Source: Acidobacteriota bacterium
GTDB taxonomy: Bacteria > Acidobacteriota > Polarisedimenticolia > J045
Direction of reading: 5' to 3'
DNA: 5,458 nucleotides
Assembly: GCA_027001345.1 (NCBI GenBank)
Contig: JALTMS010000276.1
Location: 1 to 5,458, forward strand
Positions 1 to 5,458 of this stretch are shown in pieces; the first letter of the stretch is position 1; the number at the start of each line of letters is the position of its first letter. The notes beneath the pieces are model-generated. The model made no database searches. It worked only from the letters and a program-made list of their open reading frames with translations, and had not been told where the DNA came from. The translations under genes and the position numbers were made by a program.

Positions 1-1421
1 CAGCCTATGCGCGGGTGGTCGACCGATATGGGCGGTTGCCCTTGGAACGCTCCCTGCGGCGTGCGGCGGCTCGAGCCCGGCAGGGTTTCACGGCGACGCC
101 CGTCTTCGCTTCGCGCCTCCGACCGACGGCTCCGCTACTGCGACGTTTTCCTGAAAGCAGGCGGGTCTTCTTGAAGCCGGACGGGCGTCCCTTTGCGGCG
201 GGCGAGCGGGTGAGCTACCCCGATTTGGCACGCACCTATGAGGCGATTGCCGAACACGGGATCGCGTGGTTTTATCAAGGGCCTTTTGCTCAAAGGGTGG
301 GACGCTGGATGGCAGAGCACGGAGGCGTGCTGACGGCCGAAGACTTTGCCGCTTATCGACCTGTCGACCGCCAGCCGATCCGCACTTCGTATCGCTCTTA
401 TGAGATCGTGGGTTTTCCGCCGCCAAGTTCGGGTGGGGTTCATGTGGCCCAGATCTTGAACATGCTCGAGGCGTACGACTTGCGGAAGCTCAATGATCGG
501 GATCCAGCGCTGATGGCGCATGTGGTGCTCGAGGCGATGAAGCGAGCATTCGCCGACCGCGCTTACTGGCTGGGTGATCCCGATCAGGCAAAAGTGCCGC
601 GTGGCCTGATTGACAAAGCGTATGCGCGCGCGTTGGGCCGTTCGATCCGGCTCGATCGGGCGACTCCGGTCGAGCGTCACGGGAATCCGCCTCGCGCCGA
701 TCGTGACTGGTTCGCTGCGCCCTCGGGTTCGCGTCACACGACGCACTTGACCGTCGTGGACGGCGAGGGGACGTGGGTGGCCATCACGCAGACGATCAAC
801 ACGTCGTACGGCTCGAAGGTGGTGGTGCCGGGAACGGGTGTCGTTCTCAACAACGAAATGGATGACTTCGCGATCGCTCCGGGCGTGCCGAATGCTTTCG
901 GTCTGGTCGGGGCGGAAGCGAATGCCGTGTCGGCGGGAAAACGGCCACTCTCGAGCATGAGTCCCACCTTGGTGCTTGAAGATGGGCGGCCTATCCTGAC
1001 GGCAGGAGCGGCGGGTGGACCGAAGATCATTACGCAAGTTGTCCTGACGCTCATCCGTTTTCTCGATCTGAAGCTGCCGCTAGAGGAAGCCGTTGGGCGT
1101 CCCCGGTACCATCATCAGTGGAAGCCGGATCGGGTCGTCGTGGAAGCTCGAGCGGATGACGCCCTCGTGCGGCGCCTTGAGGCGTTGGGGCACCGGGTCG
1201 TTCGGTCTGCGAGCGGCGGCGTGACGCAAGCGATTGCCTGGCGGTCAGGGGCCGGTGGCAAGGGCGAGTTTGTGGGAGTGGCCGATCCTCGAGCCTCGGG
1301 AAAGGCCCAAGGATGGCCCCGGCCGGGTCCTTCCGATTCGAACCGGAGGCGAGATGCCAAAAGCGTGTCACCTCGGGGCGGTGATCGCAGCGAACCGGAG
1401 GGCGCGTCCTCGGCGCGATGA
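1..1421 (+). CDS. ggt: Gamma-glutamyltransferase (gamma-glutamyltranspeptidase) precursor, 5'-truncated by the window edge
   Basis: Cleaves the gamma-glutamyl bond of glutathione and related peptides, passing the glutamyl group to water or an amino acid; the family is usually exported and self-cleaving. The frame is open from base 3, so the GTG at 15 is not the true start; 472 residues are visible. The large-subunit part includes PPPSSGG (codons near 417-437). The family cleavage point is at TTH: the codon at 738-740 encodes the Thr that becomes the small-subunit N-terminus and nucleophile. Also present are NNEMDDF (849-869; substrate-binding acidic residues, Glu where E. coli has Gln), PGVPNAFGLVG, RPLSSMSPT with the oxyanion Ser pair at 951-956, and GAAGG. 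Compared with E. coli, roughly 120-150 residues plus any signal peptide are missing, including the conserved substrate-binding Arg. The small subunit to the usual C-terminus (DPRASGKAQGW) is about 193 residues, close to E. coli's 190. A further 34 polar residues (1317-1418) are atypical. The TGA stop is 6 nt before nadB. Family assignment is secure. Confidence 0.96.
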   Translation, partial: AYARVVDRYGRLPLERSLRRAAARARQGFTATPVFASRLRPTAPLLRRFPESRRVFLKPDGRPFAAGERVSYPDLARTYEAIAEHGIAWFYQGPFAQRVGRWMAEHGGVLTAEDFAAYRPVDRQPIRTSYRSYEIVGFPPPSSGGVHVAQILNMLEAYDLRKLNDRDPALMAHVVLEAMKRAFADRAYWLGDPDQAKVPRGLIDKAYARALGRSIRLDRATPVERHGNPPRADRDWFAAPSGSRHTTHLTVVDGEGTWVAITQTINTSYGSKVVVPGTGVVLNNEMDDFAIAPGVPNAFGLVGAEANAVSAGKRPLSSMSPTLVLEDGRPILTAGAAGGPKIITQVVLTLIRFLDLKLPLEEAVGRPRYHHQWKPDRVVVEARADDALVRRLEALGHRVVRSASGGVTQAIAWRSGAGGKGEFVGVADPRASGKAQGWPRPGPSDSNRRRDAKSVSPRGGDRSEPEGASSAR

Positions 1422-1427
1422 GTATCA

Positions 1428-3092
1428 ATGATGTGGGATGCCGTACCCCGATACCTGGTGCCGTTTCGCCTGACGGAGCGGCCTCACTTCTTTACCGATG
1501 TGCTGGTGATCGGCGGGGGGCTGGCGGGCCTGCGAGCGGCCAATGCGGTCGACGGAACCCTACAGGTGCTGGTCGTGACGAAGGAATCGGCGGACCAGTC
1601 GAGCAGTCATTATGCCCAGGGAGGGATCGCCGGGGTGCTTGATCCGGAGGATCGTTTCGAGAACCATGCCGAGGACACGCTACGGGCAGGCGTGGGGTTG
1701 TGCCACCGTGACGTCGTGGAAATGGTGGTGCGGGAGGCGCCGCGTCGCATCGAGGAACTCGTGGCGTGGGGGACTCGGTTCGATCGCGAGGACGGCCACC
1801 TGGAACTGGGACGCGAAGGGGGGCACAGCCATCATCGCATCGTCCACGCGTTGGGAGATGCAACTGGACGCGAAGTGATGCGGGCTGTCATCGAGCGCAC
1901 GCGGCAGCAGGAGAACGTTACCCTTTGGGAAAATACCTTCACGGTCGACTTGTTGACGTGTGAGGGAGCGTGTCGGGGAGCGATCGTCGATCATCCTCGG
2001 CACGGCATGATCCTGGTTTGGGCCCGGCAGACGATCTTGTGTACCGGAGGAGCCGGGCAGGTTTACCGTGAGTCGACGAATCCTCCGGTCGCGACCGGCG
2101 ACGGGCACGCGATGGCCTTTCGAGCTGGGGCCGAGCTGCGAGATATGGAATTCGTGCAGTTCCACCCGACGGTGCTCTACATCGCGGGGAGCAGTCGGAG
2201 TCTGATCACCGAGGCGATGCGGGGCGAGGGAGGGAGGTTGCTCGACGTGCACGGCCGGCGGTTCATGCCGGACTACGACGAGCGAGCCGAGTTGGCGCCT
2301 CGCGACGTGGTGACTCGAGCCATCGTCTCGCAAATGGAAGCGACCCAGCATCCGTGCGTCTATCTCGACGTAAGCCACCTCGAGGCCTCGCTGGTGCGGC
2401 GTCGTTTCCCCGGCATTGCGGCGGCGTGCGCGAAATTCGGGATCGACATCACGCGGGAGCCGATTCCCGTTCGCCCTGGGGCTCACTACATGATCGGCGG
2501 AGTCACCGTGGACTTGCGGGGAGCGACGACGTTGCCCGGGTTGTGGGCGGCCGGCGAGGCGACGTCCAGTGGCTTGCACGGCGCGAACCGCCTGGCGTCC
2601 AATAGCCTGTTGGAGGGTCTCGTCTATGGGGCTCACGCTGGAGAGGCGGCTTCGCATGCCGCTCTGGAAACTCTTGGCGAAGGGGTGCGGCCGTGGGCGG
2701 TGGAGAGCCCTGTGCGAGCAGCTTCCCGTGAATCGCTCGACTGGGGCGACATTCGCAATTCGCTGACCAGCCTGATGTGGCGTGAAGTGGGGGTGCGCCG
2801 CGAGGCGGCGAGTCTCGAGGATGCAGCTCAGACGATCGACCGATGGCAGCGGTATGTGCTGAATCAGGCGGTTGCCGACCGGCGCGGTTGGGAATTGCAG
2901 AATATGCTGACGGTTGCGAGGCTCATTACGGAGGCGGCCTTACGGCGGACCGAGTCTCGGGGGGTCCACTATCGAGTCGACTTTCCCGAGACCGATGACC
3001 GTCAGTGGCGGTGCCATCTGGCCTTTTGCCGTTGGAGTTCCCCCGGCGTTGGGCGGCGCGAACTGGGGTCGGAAAGGACGCGTACCGACTAG
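1428..3092 (+). CDS. nadB: L-aspartate oxidase (NadB), FAD-dependent
   Basis: Cytoplasmic flavoenzyme oxidising L-aspartate to iminoaspartate, which NadA condenses with dihydroxyacetone phosphate to quinolinate for NAD synthesis. The 554-residue protein is near the usual ~540. In order: FAD-binding GGGLAG (29-34) in DVLVIGGGLAGLRAA; flavin-contact SSSHYAQGG (58-66); EGGHSHHRIVH (130-140); QFHPT with the conserved His246; EAMRGEGG (262-269); Arg292 in PRDVVTRA; GAHYMIGG with His353; GANRLASNS with Arg388; and a helical C-terminal domain (about 435-525) ending in HYRVDFP. These match the active-site His and Arg residues known for E. coli NadB. SdhA/FrdA is less likely because no iron-sulfur or membrane subunit genes are adjacent and the C-terminal domain is NadB-like. 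An in-frame TGA at 1419-1421 rules out an earlier start; ATG 1428 or 1431 are both possible. No good Shine-Dalgarno lies nearby (a purine run near 1397-1401 is about 26 nt away), so coupling to ggt is inferred. The last ~25 residues look unconserved. No nadA or nadC is visible. Confidence 0.95.
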   Translation: MMWDAVPRYLVPFRLTERPHFFTDVLVIGGGLAGLRAANAVDGTLQVLVVTKESADQSSSHYAQGGIAGVLDPEDRFENHAEDTLRAGVGLCHRDVVEMVVREAPRRIEELVAWGTRFDREDGHLELGREGGHSHHRIVHALGDATGREVMRAVIERTRQQENVTLWENTFTVDLLTCEGACRGAIVDHPRHGMILVWARQTILCTGGAGQVYRESTNPPVATGDGHAMAFRAGAELRDMEFVQFHPTVLYIAGSSRSLITEAMRGEGGRLLDVHGRRFMPDYDERAELAPRDVVTRAIVSQMEATQHPCVYLDVSHLEASLVRRRFPGIAAACAKFGIDITREPIPVRPGAHYMIGGVTVDLRGATTLPGLWAAGEATSSGLHGANRLASNSLLEGLVYGAHAGEAASHAALETLGEGVRPWAVESPVRAASRESLDWGDIRNSLTSLMWREVGVRREAASLEDAAQTIDRWQRYVLNQAVADRRGWELQNMLTVARLITEAALRRTESRGVHYRVDFPETDDRQWRCHLAFCRWSSPGVGRRELGSERTRTD

Positions 3093-3126
3093 AACAGGCG
3101 GGGCACTCGCTGGTAGGACGCCTGTT
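3093..3126 (+). terminator. Hairpin immediately after the nadB stop, possible terminator
   Basis: A perfect 8-bp inverted repeat, AACAGGCG (3093-3100) and CGCCTGTT (3119-3126), encloses an 18-nt loop and begins at the base after the nadB stop. Its position suits transcript termination or 3'-end protection of the ggt-nadB mRNA. There is no clear T-run after the second arm, so it is not a textbook Rho-independent terminator. The inverted repeat is seen directly; its role is inference. Confidence 0.35.
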
Positions 3127-3154
3127 GTCGAAAGGAAGGGCGTTCTACTATCAT
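3125..3154 (+). promoter_or_regulatory. Candidate sigma70-type promoter for the ABC transporter operon
   Basis: TTGTCG (3125-3130, 4 of 6 matches to the -35 consensus) and TATCAT (3149-3154, 5 of 6 to the -10 consensus) are 18 nt apart. They lie in the only sizeable gap upstream of the ATPase gene. Initiation would fall near 3160, giving a leader of about 80 nt. The -35 overlaps the 3' end of the post-nadB hairpin. Promoter consensus in planctomycetes is poorly defined, and a match like this can occur by chance. Confidence 0.35.
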
Positions 3155-3157
3155 TCT

Positions 3158-3232
3158 CTGCGGACCTCAGGGGTGGTGGGACAGTCCGCGGATCTTCGGC
3201 GGACGCTCCCTTCCGGCAACTTTCGGCGGACG
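3158..3232 (+). promoter_or_regulatory. Structured leader with competing stems and an 11-bp direct repeat
   Basis: GCGGAC occurs three times (3160-3165, 3199-3204, 3226-3231), and its complement GTCCGC occurs once (3184-3189). The single complement can pair with only one copy at a time, so the hairpins are mutually exclusive. The upstream pairing extends to 8 bp (3158-3165 with 3184-3191, one G-T wobble). The middle pairing leaves a 9-nt loop. The last copy abuts the Shine-Dalgarno. The two downstream copies lie in an exact direct repeat, TTCGGCGGACG, at 3195-3205 and 3222-3232 (27-nt period). The pattern would suit an attenuator or a protein-binding site, but no known riboswitch is recognised and function is unproven. 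Confidence 0.35.
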
Positions 3233-3236
3233 AGGA
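3232..3236 (+). promoter_or_regulatory. Ribosome binding site of the ABC ATPase gene
   Basis: GAGGA ends 5 nt before the ATG at 3242. This selects that start over the longer open frame reaching upstream into nadB and over the internal ATG at 3290 (Met17). Confidence 0.65.
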
Positions 3237-3241
3237 TTCCG

Positions 3242-4009
3242 ATGAACGAAGCAGCTCAAACAGCACCTTCGACCAAGGCCGCACCGGCCATGATCGAGGC
3301 GATTGGACTTTCCAAGTTCTACGGCGTTTTCACGGCGATTCGAGATGTCACTTTCACGGTGCAGCAGGGGGAACTCGTGGCGTTCCTCGGCCCCAACGGC
3401 GCGGGCAAGAGTACGACCATGAAGATTCTGACCGGCTACCTTTCCCCGTCGGAGGGTGTGGCGAGGATCGCCGGTCACGATATGAACTCGGATCGCATCG
3501 CCGGGTCGGCGCGCCTGGGTTATCTTCCCGAAAACGGGCCGCTCTATCCCGACATGACTCCCAGTTCTCTGCTGAACTTCTTTGCGGATGCTCGAGGGAT
3601 GGACAAGGCCTATCGGGCGGAGCGTATCGAGGCGGTCGTCGACATTTGCCAGCTCGGATCGGTCTTCCACAAGCCGATCGGCAAGCTCTCCAAGGGATAC
3701 CGACAGCGCGTCGGGATGGCCCAGGCGCTGTTGCATGAGCCGGACGTTTTGATCATGGACGAACCGACGGCCGGGTTGGATCCGAATCAGATTCGCGAGG
3801 TGCGATCGACCATGCGGCGCATTGCCAAAGAGAAGACGATTCTGTTGTCGACGCACATCTTGCAGGAAGTGGAGGCGATGGCGAGCCGAGTGATCATGGT
3901 GCATGAAGGGCGGCTCGTTTATGACGGGCCGGTCGAGGAGTTGGCGAAAGATGGAGGGCTCGAGGCGGCGTTCGCCCGGCTCACGAAGGCGCCGGCCCCG
4001 GCGGCTTGA
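3242..4009 (+). CDS. ABC transporter ATP-binding protein, GldA-like (ABC-2 type)
   Basis: Cytoplasmic ATPase that should power the permease encoded downstream. The 255-residue protein is a complete single nucleotide-binding domain. Walker A is GPNGAGKST (50-58, Lys56). The Q-loop region reads YLPENGPLY (94-102), with Glu in place of the usual Gln, as is common in GldA/NatA-like proteins. The ABC signature is LSKGYRQ (149-155), Walker B is VLIMDEPT with catalytic Glu174, the D-loop is GLDPNQ (178-183), and the switch His is His205 in LLSTHIL. The SKGYRQRVGMAQAL and DEPTAGLDPNQ strings are characteristic of the GldA branch. About 20 N-terminal residues rich in Ala, Thr and Pro precede the domain, and an Ala/Pro tail ends it. 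The start at 3242 is supported by GAGGA 5 nt upstream; Met17 (ATG 3290) is an alternative. Gliding motility should not be inferred, because this branch is widespread in non-gliding bacteria. The substrate is unknown. Confidence 0.94.
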   Translation: MNEAAQTAPSTKAAPAMIEAIGLSKFYGVFTAIRDVTFTVQQGELVAFLGPNGAGKSTTMKILTGYLSPSEGVARIAGHDMNSDRIAGSARLGYLPENGPLYPDMTPSSLLNFFADARGMDKAYRAERIEAVVDICQLGSVFHKPIGKLSKGYRQRVGMAQALLHEPDVLIMDEPTAGLDPNQIREVRSTMRRIAKEKTILLSTHILQEVEAMASRVIMVHEGRLVYDGPVEELAKDGGLEAAFARLTKAPAPAA

Positions 4010-4019
4010 GCCTTCGCGT

Positions 4020-4036
4020 GGGCCGAGACTCGGCCC
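4020..4036 (+). repeat. Perfect inverted repeat between the ATPase and permease genes
   Basis: GGGCCGAG and CTCGGCCC flank a single A, forming a 17-nt perfect palindrome that begins 10 nt after the ATPase stop. As RNA it would fold as a 6-bp GC stem with a 5-nt loop. No T-run follows, so complete termination is unlikely; it could stabilise the upstream mRNA or lower permease expression. The repeat is seen directly; its role is inferred. Confidence 0.5.
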
Positions 4037-4042
4037 GGGAGG

Positions 4043-4058
4043 TTCGTCCTGCGACGAG
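4043..4058 (+). repeat. Second small hairpin in the ATPase-permease gap
   Basis: TTCGTC (4043-4048) pairs with GACGAG (4053-4058), giving 6 bp with one outer T-G wobble around a 4-nt CTGC loop. It lies 6 nt after the first hairpin, so the gap holds two tandem stem-loops. It is short and could be a chance pairing. Confidence 0.3.
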
Positions 4059-4087
4059 AGGGAAAAGAACGAGATCGCGAGAGGGAA
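4055..4087 (+). repeat. Purine-rich 10-bp direct repeat upstream of the permease start
   Basis: CGAGAGGGAA occurs at 4055-4064 and 4078-4087, a 23-nt period, in a strongly purine-biased stretch. The second copy contains Shine-Dalgarno-like GAGGG (4081-4085), but it is about 18 nt from the ATG at 4104, farther than ideal. It may still serve as a ribosome loading site. Confidence 0.35.
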
Positions 4088-4103
4088 GAGCGAGTAGACA
4101 GCC

Positions 4104-5458
4104 ATGACTGAAATGTTGATGCAGGTTCTCTGGTTGCTGGCGATCGACGTCGTCTTCTTGATCGTGCTGGCGCTCGTCTTGGTGCCGTTGGGCGTGTACA
4201 AGCGCGCGGCCTTTGCCGTATTGCGACGGAACTTTGTCAGCTATTTCAGCAATCCGACGGGATATGTTTTCCTTTGTTTGTTCGTGCTATTGACGTCGTT
4301 TTCCGCCTTTTGGCCTCACGAGTTCTTCACGAACAACCTTGCCAACCTGGACGAACTCAATCGGTTCCTTCCCTTCATCATGCTGGTCTTCATTCCCGCC
4401 ATCACGATGGGGGCGTGGGCCGAAGAGAAGCGACAGGGGACGGACGAGCTGTTGTTGACAATCCCGGCGGATGACTTCGACATCGTGATCGGCAAGTACT
4501 TGGCTGCCGTCGGGGTTTTCACAGTTTCGCTTTTGTTCTCGCAGTTATCCAACTTCGTCGTCCTGGTGTCGCTCAGCGCTGGGGAAGTCGATACCGGACT
4601 CTTTTTCTCCAACTACTTCGGTTACTGGATGATTGGCCTGGCGATGATCGCCATCGGGATGATCGGATCGTTCCTCAGCAGCAATTTGACGGTGAGTTTC
4701 ATTCTCGGGGCGATTTTCAACGCGCCGTTGACGTTCGCGGTTTTCGCCGATGCCATTTTGCCGCCACCCTATTCGGACTGGGTTTCCCGCTGGAGCATCG
4801 CCGCGCAGTTCGAGCCGTTTGGGCGGGGCGTTTTGAGCCTGGCATCGGTTGTTTATTTCCTAATGGTGGCGGCCATCGGGCTCTATATTTGCATCGTGCT
4901 GGTGGGCCGTCGCCACTGGTTGGGCGGGCGCGACGGCGACTCGCTGATTTACCACTATGTCATCCGCGTGATGGCCTTGATCGTGATCGTGATTTCGATC
5001 ACGGCGATCTTCCATTCGCGAATAGCGCTGCGAGCCGACTTGACGAGGAATCGCACGGCGTCGCTTTCTCCCGCAACGCTGAAGATCCTCAAGTCGCTCG
5101 ATCCGGAACATCCGATCTTCGTGCACGCGTTCATCAGCCGAAAGGTTCCGAAAGAGTACGCCGAAGTGAAACGGAACTTGCTGACGTTGCTGCGCGAGTT
5201 CGAGGCGCAGGGGAAGATCCACGTCAAGATCTACAACAATATCGAGACGTTCAGCGATGAGGCTCGGCGGGCCGAGGAGCATTTCGGGATCGAGCCGCAG
5301 CAGTTGCGGTTTCGTGAGCGCGGCCAGATTTCCGAGGAGGAAGTGATCCTGGGGGCGGCGTTCACCAGCGGACTCAACCGCGTCGTCGTTCCGTTCTTCG
5401 ACTACGGGATTCCCGTCGAATACGAATTGATCCGGTCGATCGCCACGGTGGCGAAGAA
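4104..5458 (+). CDS. ABC-2 permease fused to a GldG-like extracytoplasmic domain (GldF-GldG fusion), 3'-truncated
   Basis: Membrane partner of the upstream ATPase. The frame is open from ATG 4104 to the window end with no stop, giving 451 complete codons. An in-frame TAG at 4095-4097 fixes 4104 as the first possible ATG; GTG or TTG codons near 4185-4194 are weaker options. An N-terminal hydrophobic helix (about 7-31) is followed by the GldF-like core: LRRNFVSYFSNPTGYVF (40-56), membrane segments at about 52-72, 88-104, 130-157, 172-193, 196-216 and 246-268, and the conserved cytoplasmic EEKRQGTDELLLTIPADD (107-124). A further helix (about 284-304) anchors the GldG-like part. That part begins ADLTRNRTASLSPATLKILKSL (311-332) and continues through VKRNLLTLLREFEAQGKI into a mixed alpha/beta region likely outside the cytoplasmic membrane. 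In Flavobacterium GldF and GldG are separate proteins; here they share one chain. No signal peptide cleavage site is evident. The C-terminus, probably several hundred residues including the usual final anchoring helix, is beyond the window. Substrate unknown. Confidence 0.88.
   Translation, partial: MTEMLMQVLWLLAIDVVFLIVLALVLVPLGVYKRAAFAVLRRNFVSYFSNPTGYVFLCLFVLLTSFSAFWPHEFFTNNLANLDELNRFLPFIMLVFIPAITMGAWAEEKRQGTDELLLTIPADDFDIVIGKYLAAVGVFTVSLLFSQLSNFVVLVSLSAGEVDTGLFFSNYFGYWMIGLAMIAIGMIGSFLSSNLTVSFILGAIFNAPLTFAVFADAILPPPYSDWVSRWSIAAQFEPFGRGVLSLASVVYFLMVAAIGLYICIVLVGRRHWLGGRDGDSLIYHYVIRVMALIVIVISITAIFHSRIALRADLTRNRTASLSPATLKILKSLDPEHPIFVHAFISRKVPKEYAEVKRNLLTLLREFEAQGKIHVKIYNNIETFSDEARRAEEHFGIEPQQLRFRERGQISEEEVILGAAFTSGLNRVVVPFFDYGIPVEYELIRSIATVAK

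Noticed and set aside
135..1037. Long minus-strand open frame of 300 codons opposite ggt.
   Set aside because: It is antisense to a gene with clear catalytic motifs, its translation is Arg/His/Pro-rich with no recognisable domain, and such frames are common opposite GC-rich genes.
1335..1344. GATTCGAACC, the reverse complement of a tRNA T-loop consensus (GGTTCGAATC), suggesting a minus-strand tRNA or an integrase attachment site.
   Set aside because: The flanking bases form only a 4-bp stem with the wrong loop size, and no acceptor, D or anticodon arms are visible around it. It lies inside the ggt reading frame and no integrase is nearby.
1680..2657. Long minus-strand open frame of 325 codons opposite nadB.
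   Set aside because: Same reasoning: a low-information, Arg/Pro-rich translation lying wholly within the well-supported nadB.
1428..3092. Alternative reading as succinate dehydrogenase/fumarate reductase flavoprotein.
   Set aside because: The shared FAD fold explains the similarity. The C-terminal helical region with HYRVDFP and the absence of adjacent iron-sulfur and membrane-anchor genes favour NadB.
2914..3738. Plus-strand frame of 274 codons spanning the nadB end, the intergenic gap and the ATPase gene.
   Set aside because: It is an out-of-frame shadow of both genes; its translation is Gly/Arg/Ser-rich without domains.
3167..4201. Long minus-strand open frame of 344 codons across the ABC ATPase gene and into the permease start.
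   Set aside because: It is antisense to a complete ATPase with all ABC motifs, and no domain or ribosome binding site was recognised for it.
3242..5458. Interpretation of the GldA/GldF/GldG-like genes as a gliding motility locus.
   Set aside because: These ABC families occur widely in bacteria that do not glide, and no other gliding-specific gene is visible in the window.

Overview
The window is 5.46 kb of GC-rich, densely coded bacterial chromosome. All recognisable genes lie on the + strand. Gene content points to a planctomycete, probably of the Pirellulales type. The main clue is a single polypeptide joining a GldF-like permease to a GldG-like domain, directly downstream of a GldA-like ATPase. 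The NadB N-terminus (a short lead-in with PRYLVPF, then FFTDVLVIGGG) is a second, weaker clue. This assignment is inference from protein style; no rRNA or other marker is present.

Layout. (1) 1-1421: the 3' two-thirds of a gamma-glutamyltransferase precursor, cut by the left window edge. It carries the autoprocessing/catalytic threonine and a complete small subunit, plus an unusual 34-residue polar tail. (2) 1428-3092: a complete L-aspartate oxidase (NadB), the first enzyme of de novo NAD synthesis from aspartate. It starts 6 nt after the ggt stop and in the same reading frame. (3) 3093-3241: a 149-nt intergenic region with a hairpin just after nadB, a candidate promoter, a leader with competing hairpins and an 11-bp direct repeat, and a good Shine-Dalgarno. 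(4) 3242-4009: a complete GldA-type ABC ATPase. (5) 4010-4103: a 94-nt intercistronic gap with two small tandem hairpins and a repeated purine-rich segment. (6) 4104-5458: an ABC-2 permease fused to a GldG-like extracytoplasmic domain, running off the right edge with no stop.

How the genes work together. ggt and nadB look co-transcribed and probably translationally coupled, though no pathway link between them is visible. The ATPase and the GldF-GldG fusion form one ABC transporter: the ATPase powers it, the permease forms the membrane channel, and the GldG-like part lies outside the cytoplasmic membrane. Its substrate cannot be read from the sequence.

No mobile element, CRISPR array, tRNA, rRNA or convincing minus-strand gene was seen. 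Most of the window is ordinary chromosomal gene content. The less ordinary points are the ABC-operon leader, the ggt/nadB junction, and the permease fusion with its extra N-terminal helix. I found no convincing previously undescribed system.
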